Shown: positions 23,106 through 34,382 of the stretch, one piece after another
Numbering within the stretch: position 1 is the stretch's first letter
How the letters are laid out: each line of letters starts with the position of its first letter
From: Paragordius varius
Taxonomy: Eukaryota > Nematomorpha
NCBI GenBank assembly: GCA_964247055.1
Contig: OZ176051.1
Location: 1,178,001-1,242,000, forward strand
Reading direction: 5' to 3'
Length of the DNA: 64,000 bases
Made by a program: the position numbers and the translations under genes
Notes under the pieces: model-generated
The model's input: the letters and a program-made list of their open reading frames with translations, nothing else
Databases searched by the model: none
What the model was told of the DNA's origin: nothing

Positions 23106-23513
23106 AATAAGTTTGAGGAGTATTTTTTTACAATTTCTAAATTTTTGAATAATACTAAAAAAAGCATATTTTTAAATTCGGCTTAATTGAAATACTCTTT
23201 TTAAGATATTCGTATTTCACGCCGCTCTGGAATATAAAACTTTACCAAAAGATAATGGAGTTAAATAGCTCATGAAAGTACAAAAACGCTCTGCTAATAA
23301 ATGACGCCAAAGTTTGATGTTTTCATTCTAAAATTAAAGGTAAATTTTGAAACAGCCTTCTTATAATTTATATTTTTATGAAGTCCTTGGTTGTGTCAAC
23401 ATCTTTAGTGAGCGGTATATTATTTATTTTATATGAGAACATATTTTAATCCTTTTATATCGAATAATGGTATACCAAGTTGAATATTTAGTTGTGCATA
23501 CAAAAGTGTTACC

Positions 23514-26500
23514 ATGCTGAATTGCAAGTGGTACGATGGTTTAAATTTTGAAAACTTAAAATTTACTAAAAGTGATTTAGCAGTTTCTAAGGTTAATGTC
23601 CAAAATTTATTTGAATATGCTCAAAAGTGTTATGATCACGGATCTCAAAAAGTTATGAAAGGTAGTTTTATATAAAAATGTTTTAGATGATAAAGATAAC
23701 CGCTTTAAAAAATTTCTAAGCCATGGAACATATTCTGATAAACTTTCAACTTACATGATCTTGATACAGGATTATGGGTTGTATAGCTTATTGTATTTGT
23801 TGGAGTTATCAGGTATTTGATTAAATTTTACAGTAAGAATCTATTCAAGTGGGTAACCGTCGATTACTAACTAATCACCTTCAATCAATATGTGAGTTAT
23901 TTATTTCCAATGTAATGCCAAAATACAGAAAACTTAAACACTTTATTACACAACCATTTTTGCCTTTTCTTTGCGAATACTTTACTGCAAATCACAAAAA
24001 TCTTAAAAACAATTATGACTTTGATTTAATGGTAAAAGTTACATCGTTAACCTCATTAAACACCGACCGATTTAAATATATATTGGCAAACATCTATTTT
24101 GAGCATGTATTAAAAGTAGATGTTTATTTGCCATTTATCCAAAAAATAATCGCGTTAACAGAGGATCCCGTTAAAAACATTCAGTTTATTGCAATAAAAA
24201 CACTGTCCACATTGTTAATAAATATCCCAGAAAATGAAATATTAATTATGGAGGCGTTGGTAAATAAACTTACATATCCTGACACCCAAGTGTTTGGTTT
24301 AACATCATCGTGTCTTTCCAACATATTAGCATTTCATCCAAACATAATTTATTACCTGTTTGAGCAACTAAAAACGTTAATAAATACTAAAATATTGCGA
24401 TTAGTTTGCAGAAAATCGTCCATCTTAACAGCACCTTCTAAAACTAAAGATATGAAATCGGACCCAAAAATGATTCGCAGACGAAAAATAAGTAAGAAAG
24501 AAACAAGCAATCAAAATAAATTGGAAAGAAAATTCAATAAATACGATCAAATTTTTGTGAGCCTTATAACATTTCTCCGTAAATGTTTGACGAATTATTT
24601 TTTCAGAGTTAAAAAATCTAGCATTTCAACATTGAACAAGGAATTGGAAAATAAATTTACTTCGGAAGTTCTTGAATTTTACTTTTCGCTATTTCAAGTA
24701 TTATTAAGATTATTGTTAAAATTTTACAATTTTTATTTATTCGAATTCTCTATTAAACATTTCAATTTCACCTTTTATATATCTGTGCTAAAAACACTTA
24801 ATATAAGTTTTTATAAAACATTTTTTTGTTTTTACTTCTAGATAATTAGTTAAATTTGATCTAATACTTAACATTTGAATTAAGCTATTTAAAATTTTTT
24901 AAAACTACTTCCAGAACAAATATTAAAATATATTAGACACTCAAACTATTAAGTGAATTTGAAGTGTTTATGGGTGAATTGAATTGTTCCAAGGTTATCT
25001 AATGTAAATGGTATTTAATTATCATGGGCATATACTTATATATTTTATCATATTCGGTTTTTATTTTTTATAATTGGTTAATATAGCCTCTTGATTTATA
25101 AATAAATCCTCATCCTAATATTTTTTAATATTAGGCTTTATTTTTACGCATGTTAGCAATTTGTTTTAGCATTCAATAATATTAAAAAAAAAACAAGCCC
25201 TTTAATGGTATTATAACATTTTATTTAAAAATTTTAAACAATAATTTAGCAATTAGCGCCTCATCACGAATACCTTTCTCCAAAAATACTAAATTCAATT
25301 TTTTTGGGAATCAATAAACTCGCCCCAAATCTTAAAGTTGAAGGCGTGAGCAGTTCTTTGTCACAAGAAATCGATACATTGTTTGCTTTGGCCGACAAAA
25401 GCAATTTAAAAACAAGTAAATTGGGGGTTTTTCACCATATTATGCTAAATAAAACTTTTTTGGTGAGAGTTATAAATATAATTAATATATATCATAAACT
25501 ATAGTAAAAAGCAAAACAATATTTTTATTATATTTCAATATTTTTATTTGTGCTTGAGAGTTCCAAATTTTCGTCTCCTCTAAAATGGACGATCTTAAAC
25601 GCAATGCCGATTTTGCAATGAGAATTTATAATATATTTTATACTATGTAATAAAATATTTTTTAGATATTTCATACTTTGTTTTGGATTAAATTTTTCAC
25701 TTGAAGCCTATTTTAGGGTCTTTTGGAGCCAAGTGAATACGGTAAAAAACCGATGAAGGTGAACATTATCGCCTCAGAATTTTGAGTGAAATATTTTTTC
25801 CTTTTTAAATTTATAAATATTTAAAACGTATTTTTTACGAAAATTTTACTTATATTAGTAAATGAACCAAAATTTTAATCAATATTCGCAGGTTATAGAA
25901 ATGGCTGTAAGTGTTTATATGCCGTTTTCTTTCTCTCTCTCTCATACCATAAAAACGCTTCGACAAAATTTTACAAAAGATTTTTTTTATATAAAGTAGC
26001 ATTTTTTAAAATTTTCTTGATGCCATAATTTATCACAAATATTTTATCGCTAGATCTCCTTGTTTAAGAGAACTTGTCCATTTTAGAAGGGGCTTAAAAT
26101 CTAAGACTTTCGATTTAAATAATTAAACTTTATAAAGTGTTGTTTTCTTTTTAATATTGTTTATGGATATTTTTTGAATAACCGTTTTGCTTCCATCAAA
26201 ATATTTAAGCGTAATGTGCGCAAATACTATTTTTTATATGAACCAACTCTTCTTAAATGACATCCCATAGACAAAAGCACCATGAGGATACTGATGCATT
26301 TTTCTTTCTATTTCTTATGCACTTTTAAATATTAAGTACTAGTTTAAAGATATTTGAAAGTGAATATATTCATTTTTGCAGTTTTGATTTATCGTGGCTT
26401 AAAAATACCAAAAACAAAGTAGTTTGTGGGATTTGAGCATCTTTAAACGAATATTTTAGATAAGCGCTCTAGGAAAGGGGTAAATTAAAAATAATTAATT

Positions 26501-28026
26501 TTAGTGTCTTACTTTATCGGCAACGTTCATTTAAAAAACTCATTATAAGAGAAACTAATTTATTACATACAACAAAATAATTTATTATTTATATTTTCCC
26601 ATTAGAATTCCAAATTCTTCATTTTATCCACCAAATATTTGTGGGACCCCAAATGATTTCTCTTAAATCTGATATTTTGATTGAGGGTGAACAATCAATT
26701 TCCACCAAATTTTTTGAAAAACTGTACGCCGTACTTAATAATGAACCAACTTTCTTTCACTCACAAAGTTGTAGCAAATTCATTAAACTTATTCACACTT
26801 GTCTCACACATGATGAGAACATTGACAGGATACGGGTAACGTTTTTTTTGCGCAGGGTATTTTAAATTTGTTTTTTGTCAAAATTTCTTTTATCGGCCAT
26901 TTTAATATATGTTATTGTAAATGATCAATATTTTCGCTTTTTTCATCAGTTGACAATAAACACTTAAATCATTTAAATAATTATATTGTGGCATTGAAAA
27001 AACTTTAATACGATAGTTTTAATTTACACGAGTCTATTAAAACAAAATTAAACGTTAAAAAGTTTTGCCCACACAACAAATTATCTAGTAAACTTAAACA
27101 TTTTATTTTTATTAACACACCATGTTACAGAAATTCGTTTACACCCTACTTGACAAGAGTTTAAATCTCACATCAGTCGAATATACAATCGAATGTATTC
27201 AATGCGCATTCCATATAATGTACACTCTACAGCATGATAAAGGTATTTCTTTGCTACTACCAACATCAGATATCCCCGTTGAATTGCATGGCGAGGAGCA
27301 AAATAAAACAGGTCAGAGAAGAAAATTTAGTAAAATCATTGACCCTTTTAACATTGGGGCACAAATTAAGAGTTCTGTCCCGCGAGAAAAAAAGCGAATA
27401 AAGCCAAACGAAATGAAAGCTAATGATTATCAAGATACAGCTTACATGTCTGAATCGGGACAGTTTTATCAAATTTATGCGGTGAGTTATTATGTCAAAA
27501 ACGATATTTCAATTAAAATTATTTAAATAAACAATATGTTTAACTAATGTCAAAAACTTTTACCAATCCATTTGAAAAGGCAGTTAATTCATATTTTTTA
27601 ATAAACAAAAAGCAATAATTTTTTATACAGTTTGTAAATCAATATTTGACACAAGCAATTAATTAATTCGAAATTTAAGATTTTTACACCATATACATGT
27701 GATACATAAAAATTAATCTTTTTTTTCTTTTTCAAAATATTTGATAATAGTTAATGGACCATTATCACCCGACAGTTTCTTTAATTGCACGCAATTTTGT
27801 GGAAGGACGTCCTCCCATTTTACTTGTTTCAACAAGGACAGCAGCTGATGGCAAGAAAAATTATAATAATAATAACAAAAGTATAAAAGCAGAAACTATA
27901 CTTAATTCAGAAAACAATCCAGATTTGCGGGCTAAAAATCCATATTCTTTAGCGCACTTTTTGGAAGGTTTTATTAGAAAAAAACCAAAAATTGATTGTG
28001 ATATATTACGCTTTCCTGTACAATAA
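23514..28026 (+). CDS. CEBPZ: CCAAT-binding factor / Noc1 / Mak21 family protein, 718 aa in seven exons
   Basis: The family acts in nucleolar pre-60S particle maturation and export (Noc1 with Noc2); animal members are named CEBPZ. Exons: 23514-23661, 23687-23812, 23838-24697, 25250-25415, 26606-26835, 27131-27481, 27751-28026; phase closes exactly. The first two introns are 25 nt; the others are 552, 1190, 295 and 269 nt. Recognisable blocks: LSHGTYSDKLSTYMILIQD (residues about 60-78), the helical repeat region LVNKL...HPNIIYYLFEQL, LGINKLAPN...EIDTLFALAD, FFEKLYAVLN and the C-terminal DHYHPTVSLIARNF...LAHFLEGFIRKKP. It is shorter than yeast and human proteins (about 1000 aa), mostly for lack of acidic linkers. 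A poly(A) signal AATAAA overlaps the stop codon (28022-28027). Intron 4 is largely R3 repeat. Confidence 0.92.
25420..26320. repeat. R3 repeat inside CEBPZ intron 4
   Basis: Contains R3 blocks ATCATAAACTATAG...AAAGCAAAACAATATTTTT, CTAAAATGGACGATC and, further on, ATCGCTAG...GTCCATTTTAGAAGGGG and ACTGATGCATTTTTCT. The repeat is divergent and its limits are approximate. Confidence 0.45.
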
Positions 28027-28027
28027 A
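28022..28027 (+). promoter_or_regulatory. Poly(A) signal overlapping the CEBPZ stop codon
   Basis: AATAAA spans the terminal CAA-TAA codons, so the 3' UTR would be only a few tens of bases. This fits the tight convergent spacing with the TRF2 gene, whose stop is 240 bp away on the other strand. Confidence 0.5.
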
Positions 28028-28266
28028 TAATATATTTCCAATTATTTTAACTTTGTTTTGGGTAAAAATAAAAATATATTCGTGTACAATGGATGTTTTA
28101 TTAAAATAACAGATATATAAAAATGTGTAGGTATAATTTAATTTTAGAGTGATTGATTGGTGTTTAAACAGCTCACAAAATATCATAGATTGAGATTTTA
28201 AAAAAATGGTAAAGCATTCACTGGGTGTATAGTGTTTGGTTTTTAAAATAAACTCTCACAAAGGGT

Positions 28267-29711
28267 TTAATGTGGATGATCTCTGCTAAATAAAAGATCC
28301 AAGGGGTCACCAAAAAAAGCTTGGCTAGAAAAATCGGTTTCATTCGAGGAAAAATTTGGGCCCTGAATATTGTTATCATGATGATTTAAACCAATTGTAT
28401 TGGTAGTGTCAGAGTCTGTTGAGAAAAATGCGTTGGAATTAATACTAATATCATAATAATTTCCTGTTTCAAACATTTTATCATCTGGTAGGGCAAAATT
28501 GGTATGTTGTGTTTGTTGAGCAACTTTTGTCGTTTCATAAAGGGATGCAGGGACAGATGTGTTGTTGGAAAAGAAATCTAAAAGAGGATTTATATTTGGT
28601 GTCATATCGTTATTTTCGGTTTTGGCAGTGCTAATTTCACCATTAATTTGTGTTTCAGGAATATTATGTATATGGATAGACGATGTGATAATTGGTTGAG
28701 TATTTTTATGTTGTTGAGAGGTATTATTTGTGTGAGGAACACATCTTTCCAAAACAACCCTGACATCATTCGACTTCGCAGCCTTTTTCAATATTTCTTC
28801 TTCGTCTGCTTTAATGTTTTTGGGGTCAATGTAATTATCGTCGTGAGTGAATCGCTCATAAGGTACAAGGAGTGGACAAACACATTCTAAAGCCAACCTG
28901 ATATTGTTAATACTGGGTGCTGGATAAAATGATTGAAAATGATATTAATAATGCTCGTTTATCCAAATTAACGCTTTAAGAATATACAACCCAATAACTT
29001 TTTATGGTTAAATTTTTAAAATGGGTTTTATAGAATGCAAATATGTAAAAAAGATTACATGATATTAAGGTTAACCCATTTACCTGTTATGGTTAAGCTG
29101 CCCGTAGAAAATATTTTTAGGGTTGCTTTGGGATCTTTGAGTGGATATGTGACTCCCGGATGCAATTCGGGTTCATAACTAAAATATTATGTATAAGATT
29201 TATAATATATATATGTTTTAAAAATATATGTAAAAACCTAGCCTGAGGTTTATGATCGTTTGCAAATTGAGTTATTTTGAGAGGAAATGGGAGTTGGGTT
29301 GTGGCCAAAACATTGACAACTCGAAAATTACAAAACCTGATGGCGAAACCCAAATTTTGTAAAATTCTGGCGACTCGTCGGCAAGCAATTTTAGCGTTTT
29401 CCTCACTTAAAAAAGTTTTATTTTATATAAACCTCGTTGCTCCAGTTACAACCACCTTTCCTGACGACCATATAGTTGCAGTACAATAAGGCTTACGGAG
29501 TTTCATATAAACTAACTTAAAATATAAAAATCGTTACTCCGTATTCCTTTCTAAGCTCTACATTTTTTCCTTCTAAAGCTATTTTCCGAATGTTTAAATG
29601 ACATTTAGTTGTAAATGCAGAAACAACATTACTGACATAAACGGGTAAAGAAAAATTAAGTAGAGTAACCGTGAATGTGGCTTGAGAGTCGGTTAAACAA
29701 TTTATGCTCAT
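28267..29711 (-). CDS. TBPL1: TBP-related factor 2 (TBPL1/TLF), 390 aa with a long C-terminal tail
   Basis: Core-promoter factor that substitutes for TBP at a subset of TATA-less promoters; binds TFIIA. Exons on the minus strand: 29711-29538, 29515-29433, 29405-29238, 29178-29084, 28919-28267; phase closes to 391 codons. Introns are 22, 27, 59 and 164 nt. The first repeat carries TKCHLNIRKIALEGKNVELR and TIWSSGKVVVTGAT; the second NFRVVNVLATTQLPFPLKIT, SYEPELHPGVTYPLKDPKAT and IFSTGSLTITG. These match TBPL1 rather than TBP (CHLN-RKIALEG and VVNVLA are TRF2 signatures). After about residue 190 a polar, low-complexity tail of about 200 residues follows, rich in N, T, S, D and H; vertebrate TBPL1 lacks it, while some invertebrate TRF2 proteins have extensions. 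The start at 29711 is the first ATG giving the conserved repeat. Confidence 0.93.
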
Positions 29712-30159
29712 CGACACAAGATCATATGTAAAATTATATTTAAATTTTAAGGATTCCTGTTTTCATGCGTAAATAAATAAAAATTAAAGTAATCAGTATA
29801 AAATACCTTATTTGTATGACAAGTATGTAAAACATATAATTTTGATACGTATTTTTTGTATCCATAAGAAATGGATCTACTTTGCTTAGGTCGAAATAAG
29901 AAATACAACTTAAAGAATAGATTTTATAAGTAAAAGCAGAAAGTGCTCTTACAAATATTCATGTAAATTCCAATGCTGCAAGCTTTTAAAATTATAAAAC
30001 TATTTTTTTGAATTACAAATATTAAACAGATCGAAGATCTTAAGTTATATATTATTTAAGCAACAGTTAATGGTAGTTTCCGTAAATGCATAGTTTATAT
30101 AATTAGATGTTGATCTATAACCCGTATTAAATTCGGCTTAAAGATATCTTAATGTCCCT
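29712..30159. other. Upstream intergenic DNA of TRF2
   Basis: Presumed promoter region of the minus-strand TRF2 gene. I see no recognisable motif. Confidence 0.35.
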
Positions 30160-30960
30160 CTGGGACAAAAACTAATTATAATGGAGCGTTAAATCAAAAT
30201 TTTTTGGCATTAGAGATTGTATAAAAAATATCACTAAAATATATCATATACATATAAAAAGCAAAACGATATTTTTAAGAAATCATAATTTTTAGATGTA
30301 GGCTCCGAAATGTTCCAATCTTTATTTCTTTGCTAAAATAGCTAGTCCTCATAAAATAAACGCAAAAATGCCGGTGTGGCGCGATAAAAATTCTAATATA
30401 TGCTAAATTATATCAACCAAAAGTATTGATATGCATGATTTTATCAAAAACTTATAGCAATATTCTGTTGAAGCATCATTTATACTATTTAAGACTAGCC
30501 TTTTTTAATATAAAGATGAACATTCCTGTAAGTCAGAATTTCAGCTTAAACGTTCGTTTACTTTGAAATATATAAATTAAATTACTTTTTAGATAAACTC
30601 AGCAAAATTTTAAAATAAAACGTTTAAACTAAAATTTCGAAGCGATATAAGTTCACTATCATCAAAATAAATAGAAAAAGTGTTTTAAAATATCAAAAAC
30701 CGTATTCATACCGTTTCCATCCTGCCTCAAAATAGTATGGAATATGCTTCAATAAAATTAATTAATTTTTTTGAAAAAAATATGCGATAAAAAAATATTT
30801 TTTATGACAAAATTTAGTATATATTTAAAAATTTTATCGCGCCCTCTCGGCATTTTTGCATTCCTTTAAAGATAACGAGCCCATTTTTGGAGAGCCTAAA
30901 AGGATTTTCCTCACATCTAAAAATTAAAATTTTTAAATAATGCTTTACTTTTCATTGATG
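30160..30960. repeat. R3 repeat, inverted-arm copy
   Basis: 30345-30405 (AAACGCAAAAATGCCGGTGT, GCGCGATAAAAATT) and 30820-30895 (ATCGCGCCCTCTCGGCATTT, GAGCCCATTTT) are inverted relative to one another, so this R3 copy can fold back on itself. Outer blocks AAAGCAAAACGATATTTTT and TTTTTAGATGT match other copies. Confidence 0.55.
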
Positions 30961-31119
30961 GTTTTTAAGATTTACTTTGGTAATACTTTTTGGAAGGAAG
31001 CATTATAATTTTTCACAAAATTTTATGCAAAAAATGTGCGCCAATTTTCCCATTTCATGATATGCATATATACAAAGTGTAAATAACTTTTAAAATCACT
31101 CGTAAAGATTTTCCAACAT

Positions 31120-31700
31120 AATATGTATATATATATATATATATATATATCAGTTATTTTATGCCCCCTGATTTTGCTCAGTGTTATAATAAAAAAATGT
31201 ATCAGGATTATCAGAATGCTTTTGGTTTTATCTCTTAGATTCGAAAAACATAATGAAACTTTCGTGGTACTGCTCTATTATTTCAGATATATTTATAAAC
31301 TGGTGAAAGCTGTTTCATTCCAAAAAATATTACCAAATAATATAATAAACATAAAAAAAGCAAAGCACTATATTTTAAATTTTAATTTTTAGATGTGGTC
31401 ATTAAAAGTCTTAGGTTTTTACCCATCCGAAATGAGCAAATTACTTAATAAACACAATCCGCGCGATTCGACAAAACTCTAAAAAATAAAGTTTTTTATC
31501 TAATAAAACGTTCGATAATTAAATTTTAATTAAAATAACTTTTAACAGTAGTTTTTTTACAAATTTGTTCGGGATATAAAATTTCCCTAGATGGTAAACT
31601 AGTCGTACGGACCAAAACCAAGAGCGCCAATTTCTGATATATTTTTCTATCAGAAGATATATATTTCAGGCTATTTTTTGTGGACACTGTGTTATGTTGT
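31120..31700. repeat. (TA)n tract and R3 fragments
   Basis: Begins with a TA microsatellite (about 31125-31151), followed by R3-like blocks (TTTTTAGATGTGGTC at 31385, ATCCGCGCGATTC at 31455) and a TCTGATATATTTTTCTATCA hairpin at about 31653. The ORF 31123-31392 is inside the repeat. Confidence 0.45.
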
Positions 31701-31987
31701 TCAATGATTAATTTTTGTATTAAAATATATTATACGATATTTAAGATTTTTAATTCCATAGCAACCGTCTTGGAAAACGAAAAAGTAAAATTAATTAGCA
31801 TTATTTATTAAAAATGGTCGCTTTTTGTTATTGAAATGGATAATGGTTAAATTTAATCAGATATTTTTTTATCCCTTTTTATAAATTATATAATATATTA
31901 TAAATTGCGTACATTTAAGATCATCGCATACATAAATTATTAGCAGAAAGTCAGTTTTTGTATTAAAACATTTGTTTATTGTTACTC

Positions 31988-32986
31988 ATGCGTCCACAAC
32001 TGTTACGTTTATGGTACTAAAATATTTTTTAACTTTCTAGTTTTTATCGCACAATGACTAAAGGAGATTGGGGAAGTGGAACTGCTAGCGTATTTTTATT
32101 TTTAAATAATAGGGTGGTGGTGGTGGAGGATCTATTAGGTATTTTTTGCCTTTATAATTTTAAAATAAGGATAAAAATAATTGACATTTTTTTTTTATTA
32201 AATAGAGATGCGGGTGGGAAATTTGGTGAAATGGGTGCGGCACGCGAAGAAGAGTACTTTAGAAAATTGGTATATTTTTGATGAATAGTTAATTATATTA
32301 GTAAATAACATTTTCCCTTTAACGCTATATAAAAGCAACAAAATTTATTGATACTTATTATTAACAGTTATACGGTGTAATTTGGTGAACTGTTAATATT
32401 AAATGAACCTATACTTTAATTTAATACTTTCTTTTAGAATTGTTTAAATTTTTTCAGAAAAATTTGTTAACTAATCAACGGATTTGTAAATTATTTTTTA
32501 GCCAATTTTTTTAACTTTTTCATTCAAATCCTGTCTTTGATTTTTATGAACTCTGTTCGGTCAATATTTGAAACACCAATGTTTGTGTTAGAATTATTCC
32601 ATTGCAATGAAGCCAGTCATTGTTTATTAATATGAATTGATAATACCATATTTTCACTTGGAATTATTTCTTATTTATAGAAATTGACATACGTATATTG
32701 ACATCGCTAGTATTTAATCCATCAGTAAACATAAAGGGCATTCCTTTTATATACAACATTTTTTATTTTTATTGCAATTTTTACAATACTATGTCCAAAG
32801 AATATTTTTTTGTCTTTACAGTCAAAACAGCAATTAGACTATTTGCACAATCAACATACGGATGAAATCAAAGTACATGAGGAAGCCATGCAAAAACACA
32901 ATGAGGAAATCACAAGACACAAGAAAAAAATTGCGGAGTTGGAAAAGAAGAAAAAAGAAATGGAAGATCAAAAAAGTCGATTATAA
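31988..32986 (+). CDS. ATP5IF1: Mitochondrial ATP synthase inhibitory factor IF1, 109 aa in five exons
   Basis: Inhibits ATP hydrolysis by mitochondrial F1-ATPase when the proton gradient collapses. Exons: 31988-32013, 32041-32089, 32113-32138, 32206-32269, 32822-32986; phase closes to 110 codons including TAA. Introns are 27, 23, 67 and 552 nt, and two exons are only 26 nt. Residues 1-15 (MRPQLLRLCFYRTMT) look like a mitochondrial presequence. Then come a glycine run, the conserved SIRDAGGKFG block, the inhibitory helix AAREEEYFRKL, and a histidine- and lysine-rich coiled coil (VHEEAMQKHNEEITRHKKKI) that dimerises in the family. Length equals human IF1 (106 aa). The 31988 start was preferred over the internal ATG at 32054 because only it supplies the presequence and splices in phase. 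Confidence 0.9.
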
Positions 32987-33299
32987 GTTTTGCATGCAAT
33001 GATTTAATTTTAACTCTCCCAATGGCAAATATTAGTTTTAGAATCCATAAATAAATTTTTGCATTCATAATCGTATTTGGCATATAACCCAATGGTACTC
33101 AAACTGCGACCCTAAAGTTATTTCTTGGTCATGTGAAATTTTTAACTAAATCGAGATAAATATCAGCATATATGTCAAACAGCTATGCAATATTTATCGG
33201 TATTTTATGTTACACGGCCTTTAACACAAGAAATATATATTATGCGGCCTTATAACTTTTTTGTTGATTGTCACTGATATAATCTTTCTATATATACTA
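32987..33299. other. 3' flank of IF1 with poly(A) signal
   Basis: An AATAAA lies at 33050-33055, about 65 bp after the IF1 stop. The remainder up to the Helitron is AT-rich with no gene. Confidence 0.5.
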
Positions 33300-34382
33300 C
33301 TAGCGTAAATCTAGTTCTGCTAGTCAGCCCGAGGAAGTTCGGACTTCTGGAAGGGGGGGGGGCTATTTAAAAAAGGGACAATAAAATGATCCACATATGT
33401 GGATTATTTCGAAACATTATTTAATAGCTATGATCTCATAGGAATTTTAAAACGGTACATTCATACTAATATATTGTTTACTTGGGGGAAAATAAATTCA
33501 AAAAATTATTTTTGTGGATTTTGTTTTTTTTTAAAAAGGCATTTTACGGGAAGAGCGGGTAAAAAGAGGGCCTAAATTAAAAAAGCGAGCCGACTATTTT
33601 CGGCGCAATCGAAAATAAGTAAACAAAAATCATATTTGAAATTGAATGGTCCAACACGTTCTCCGGAAAATTGTCTCAAAGACACAATTTACTTGTGTTT
33701 TCAAAAAAAACCCGTTTATCACACGGAATGGGCCCGAGTTGGGGGCCTAATTCAAAAAAGGGCGAAGCTATTGTCGGGACATTCATTAATGATTATATTT
33801 TTTCGACATTTAGATTTAAATGGATCTACCGGTTTTCCGGTACCAGATCACAAAGCCACATGACGAATCAGTTTTTAGCAGGTAGCTCCTTGACCAGCCG
33901 CTATCATCAAAGAAACACTTGACTAAAATTTTGCCTTTTAACAGGGAATACGTAGAATCCTTTTTGAGTTTACGGTCTCACACCTTGGGCAAAAAATAGA
34001 TTCAAAAAATTATTTTTGTGGATTTTTTGAAAAATATGGTATTTTACGGGGGGAGCGGGTAAAAAGAGGGCCTAAATTAAAAGGGCGAGCCGGCTATATT
34101 CGGCGCAATAAATAAGTAAATAAATTCATATTTGAAATTGAATGGTCCAACAGGTTCTCCGGAAAATTGTTTCAAAGACACGATTTTTGTGGACTTGTGT
34201 TTTCAAAAAACCCGTTTTTTACACCGGGTGGGCCCGAACTGGAGGCCTAATTAAAAAAGGGCGAAGCTATTATCGGGGCATTTAATGAATATATTTTTTC
34301 GACATTTGGATTTGAATGCGTCTACCGGTTTTCCGGAAACAGATTACAAAGCCAGAATTTTCCATTTTTATAAATATATAGA
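33300..34382 (-). mobile_element. Non-autonomous Helitron, copy 3 (1083 bp)
   Basis: On the minus strand it begins with TCTATATATTTATAAAAATG at 34382 and ends in CTAG at 33300, with A and T flanks. The interior contains the 5' domain twice (GGTCCAACACGTTCTCCGGA near 33648 and GGTCCAACAGGTTCTCCGGA near 34144), so this copy carries an internal duplication of about 500 bp. Its 5' end directly adjoins a foldback element. Confidence 0.85.

Noticed and set aside
28267-29711. Canonical TBP instead of TRF2
   Set aside because: The sequence shows CHLNIRKIALEG, VVNVLATTQLPF and YEPELHPGVTY, which follow TBPL1/TRF2 rather than the very conserved TBP saddle.
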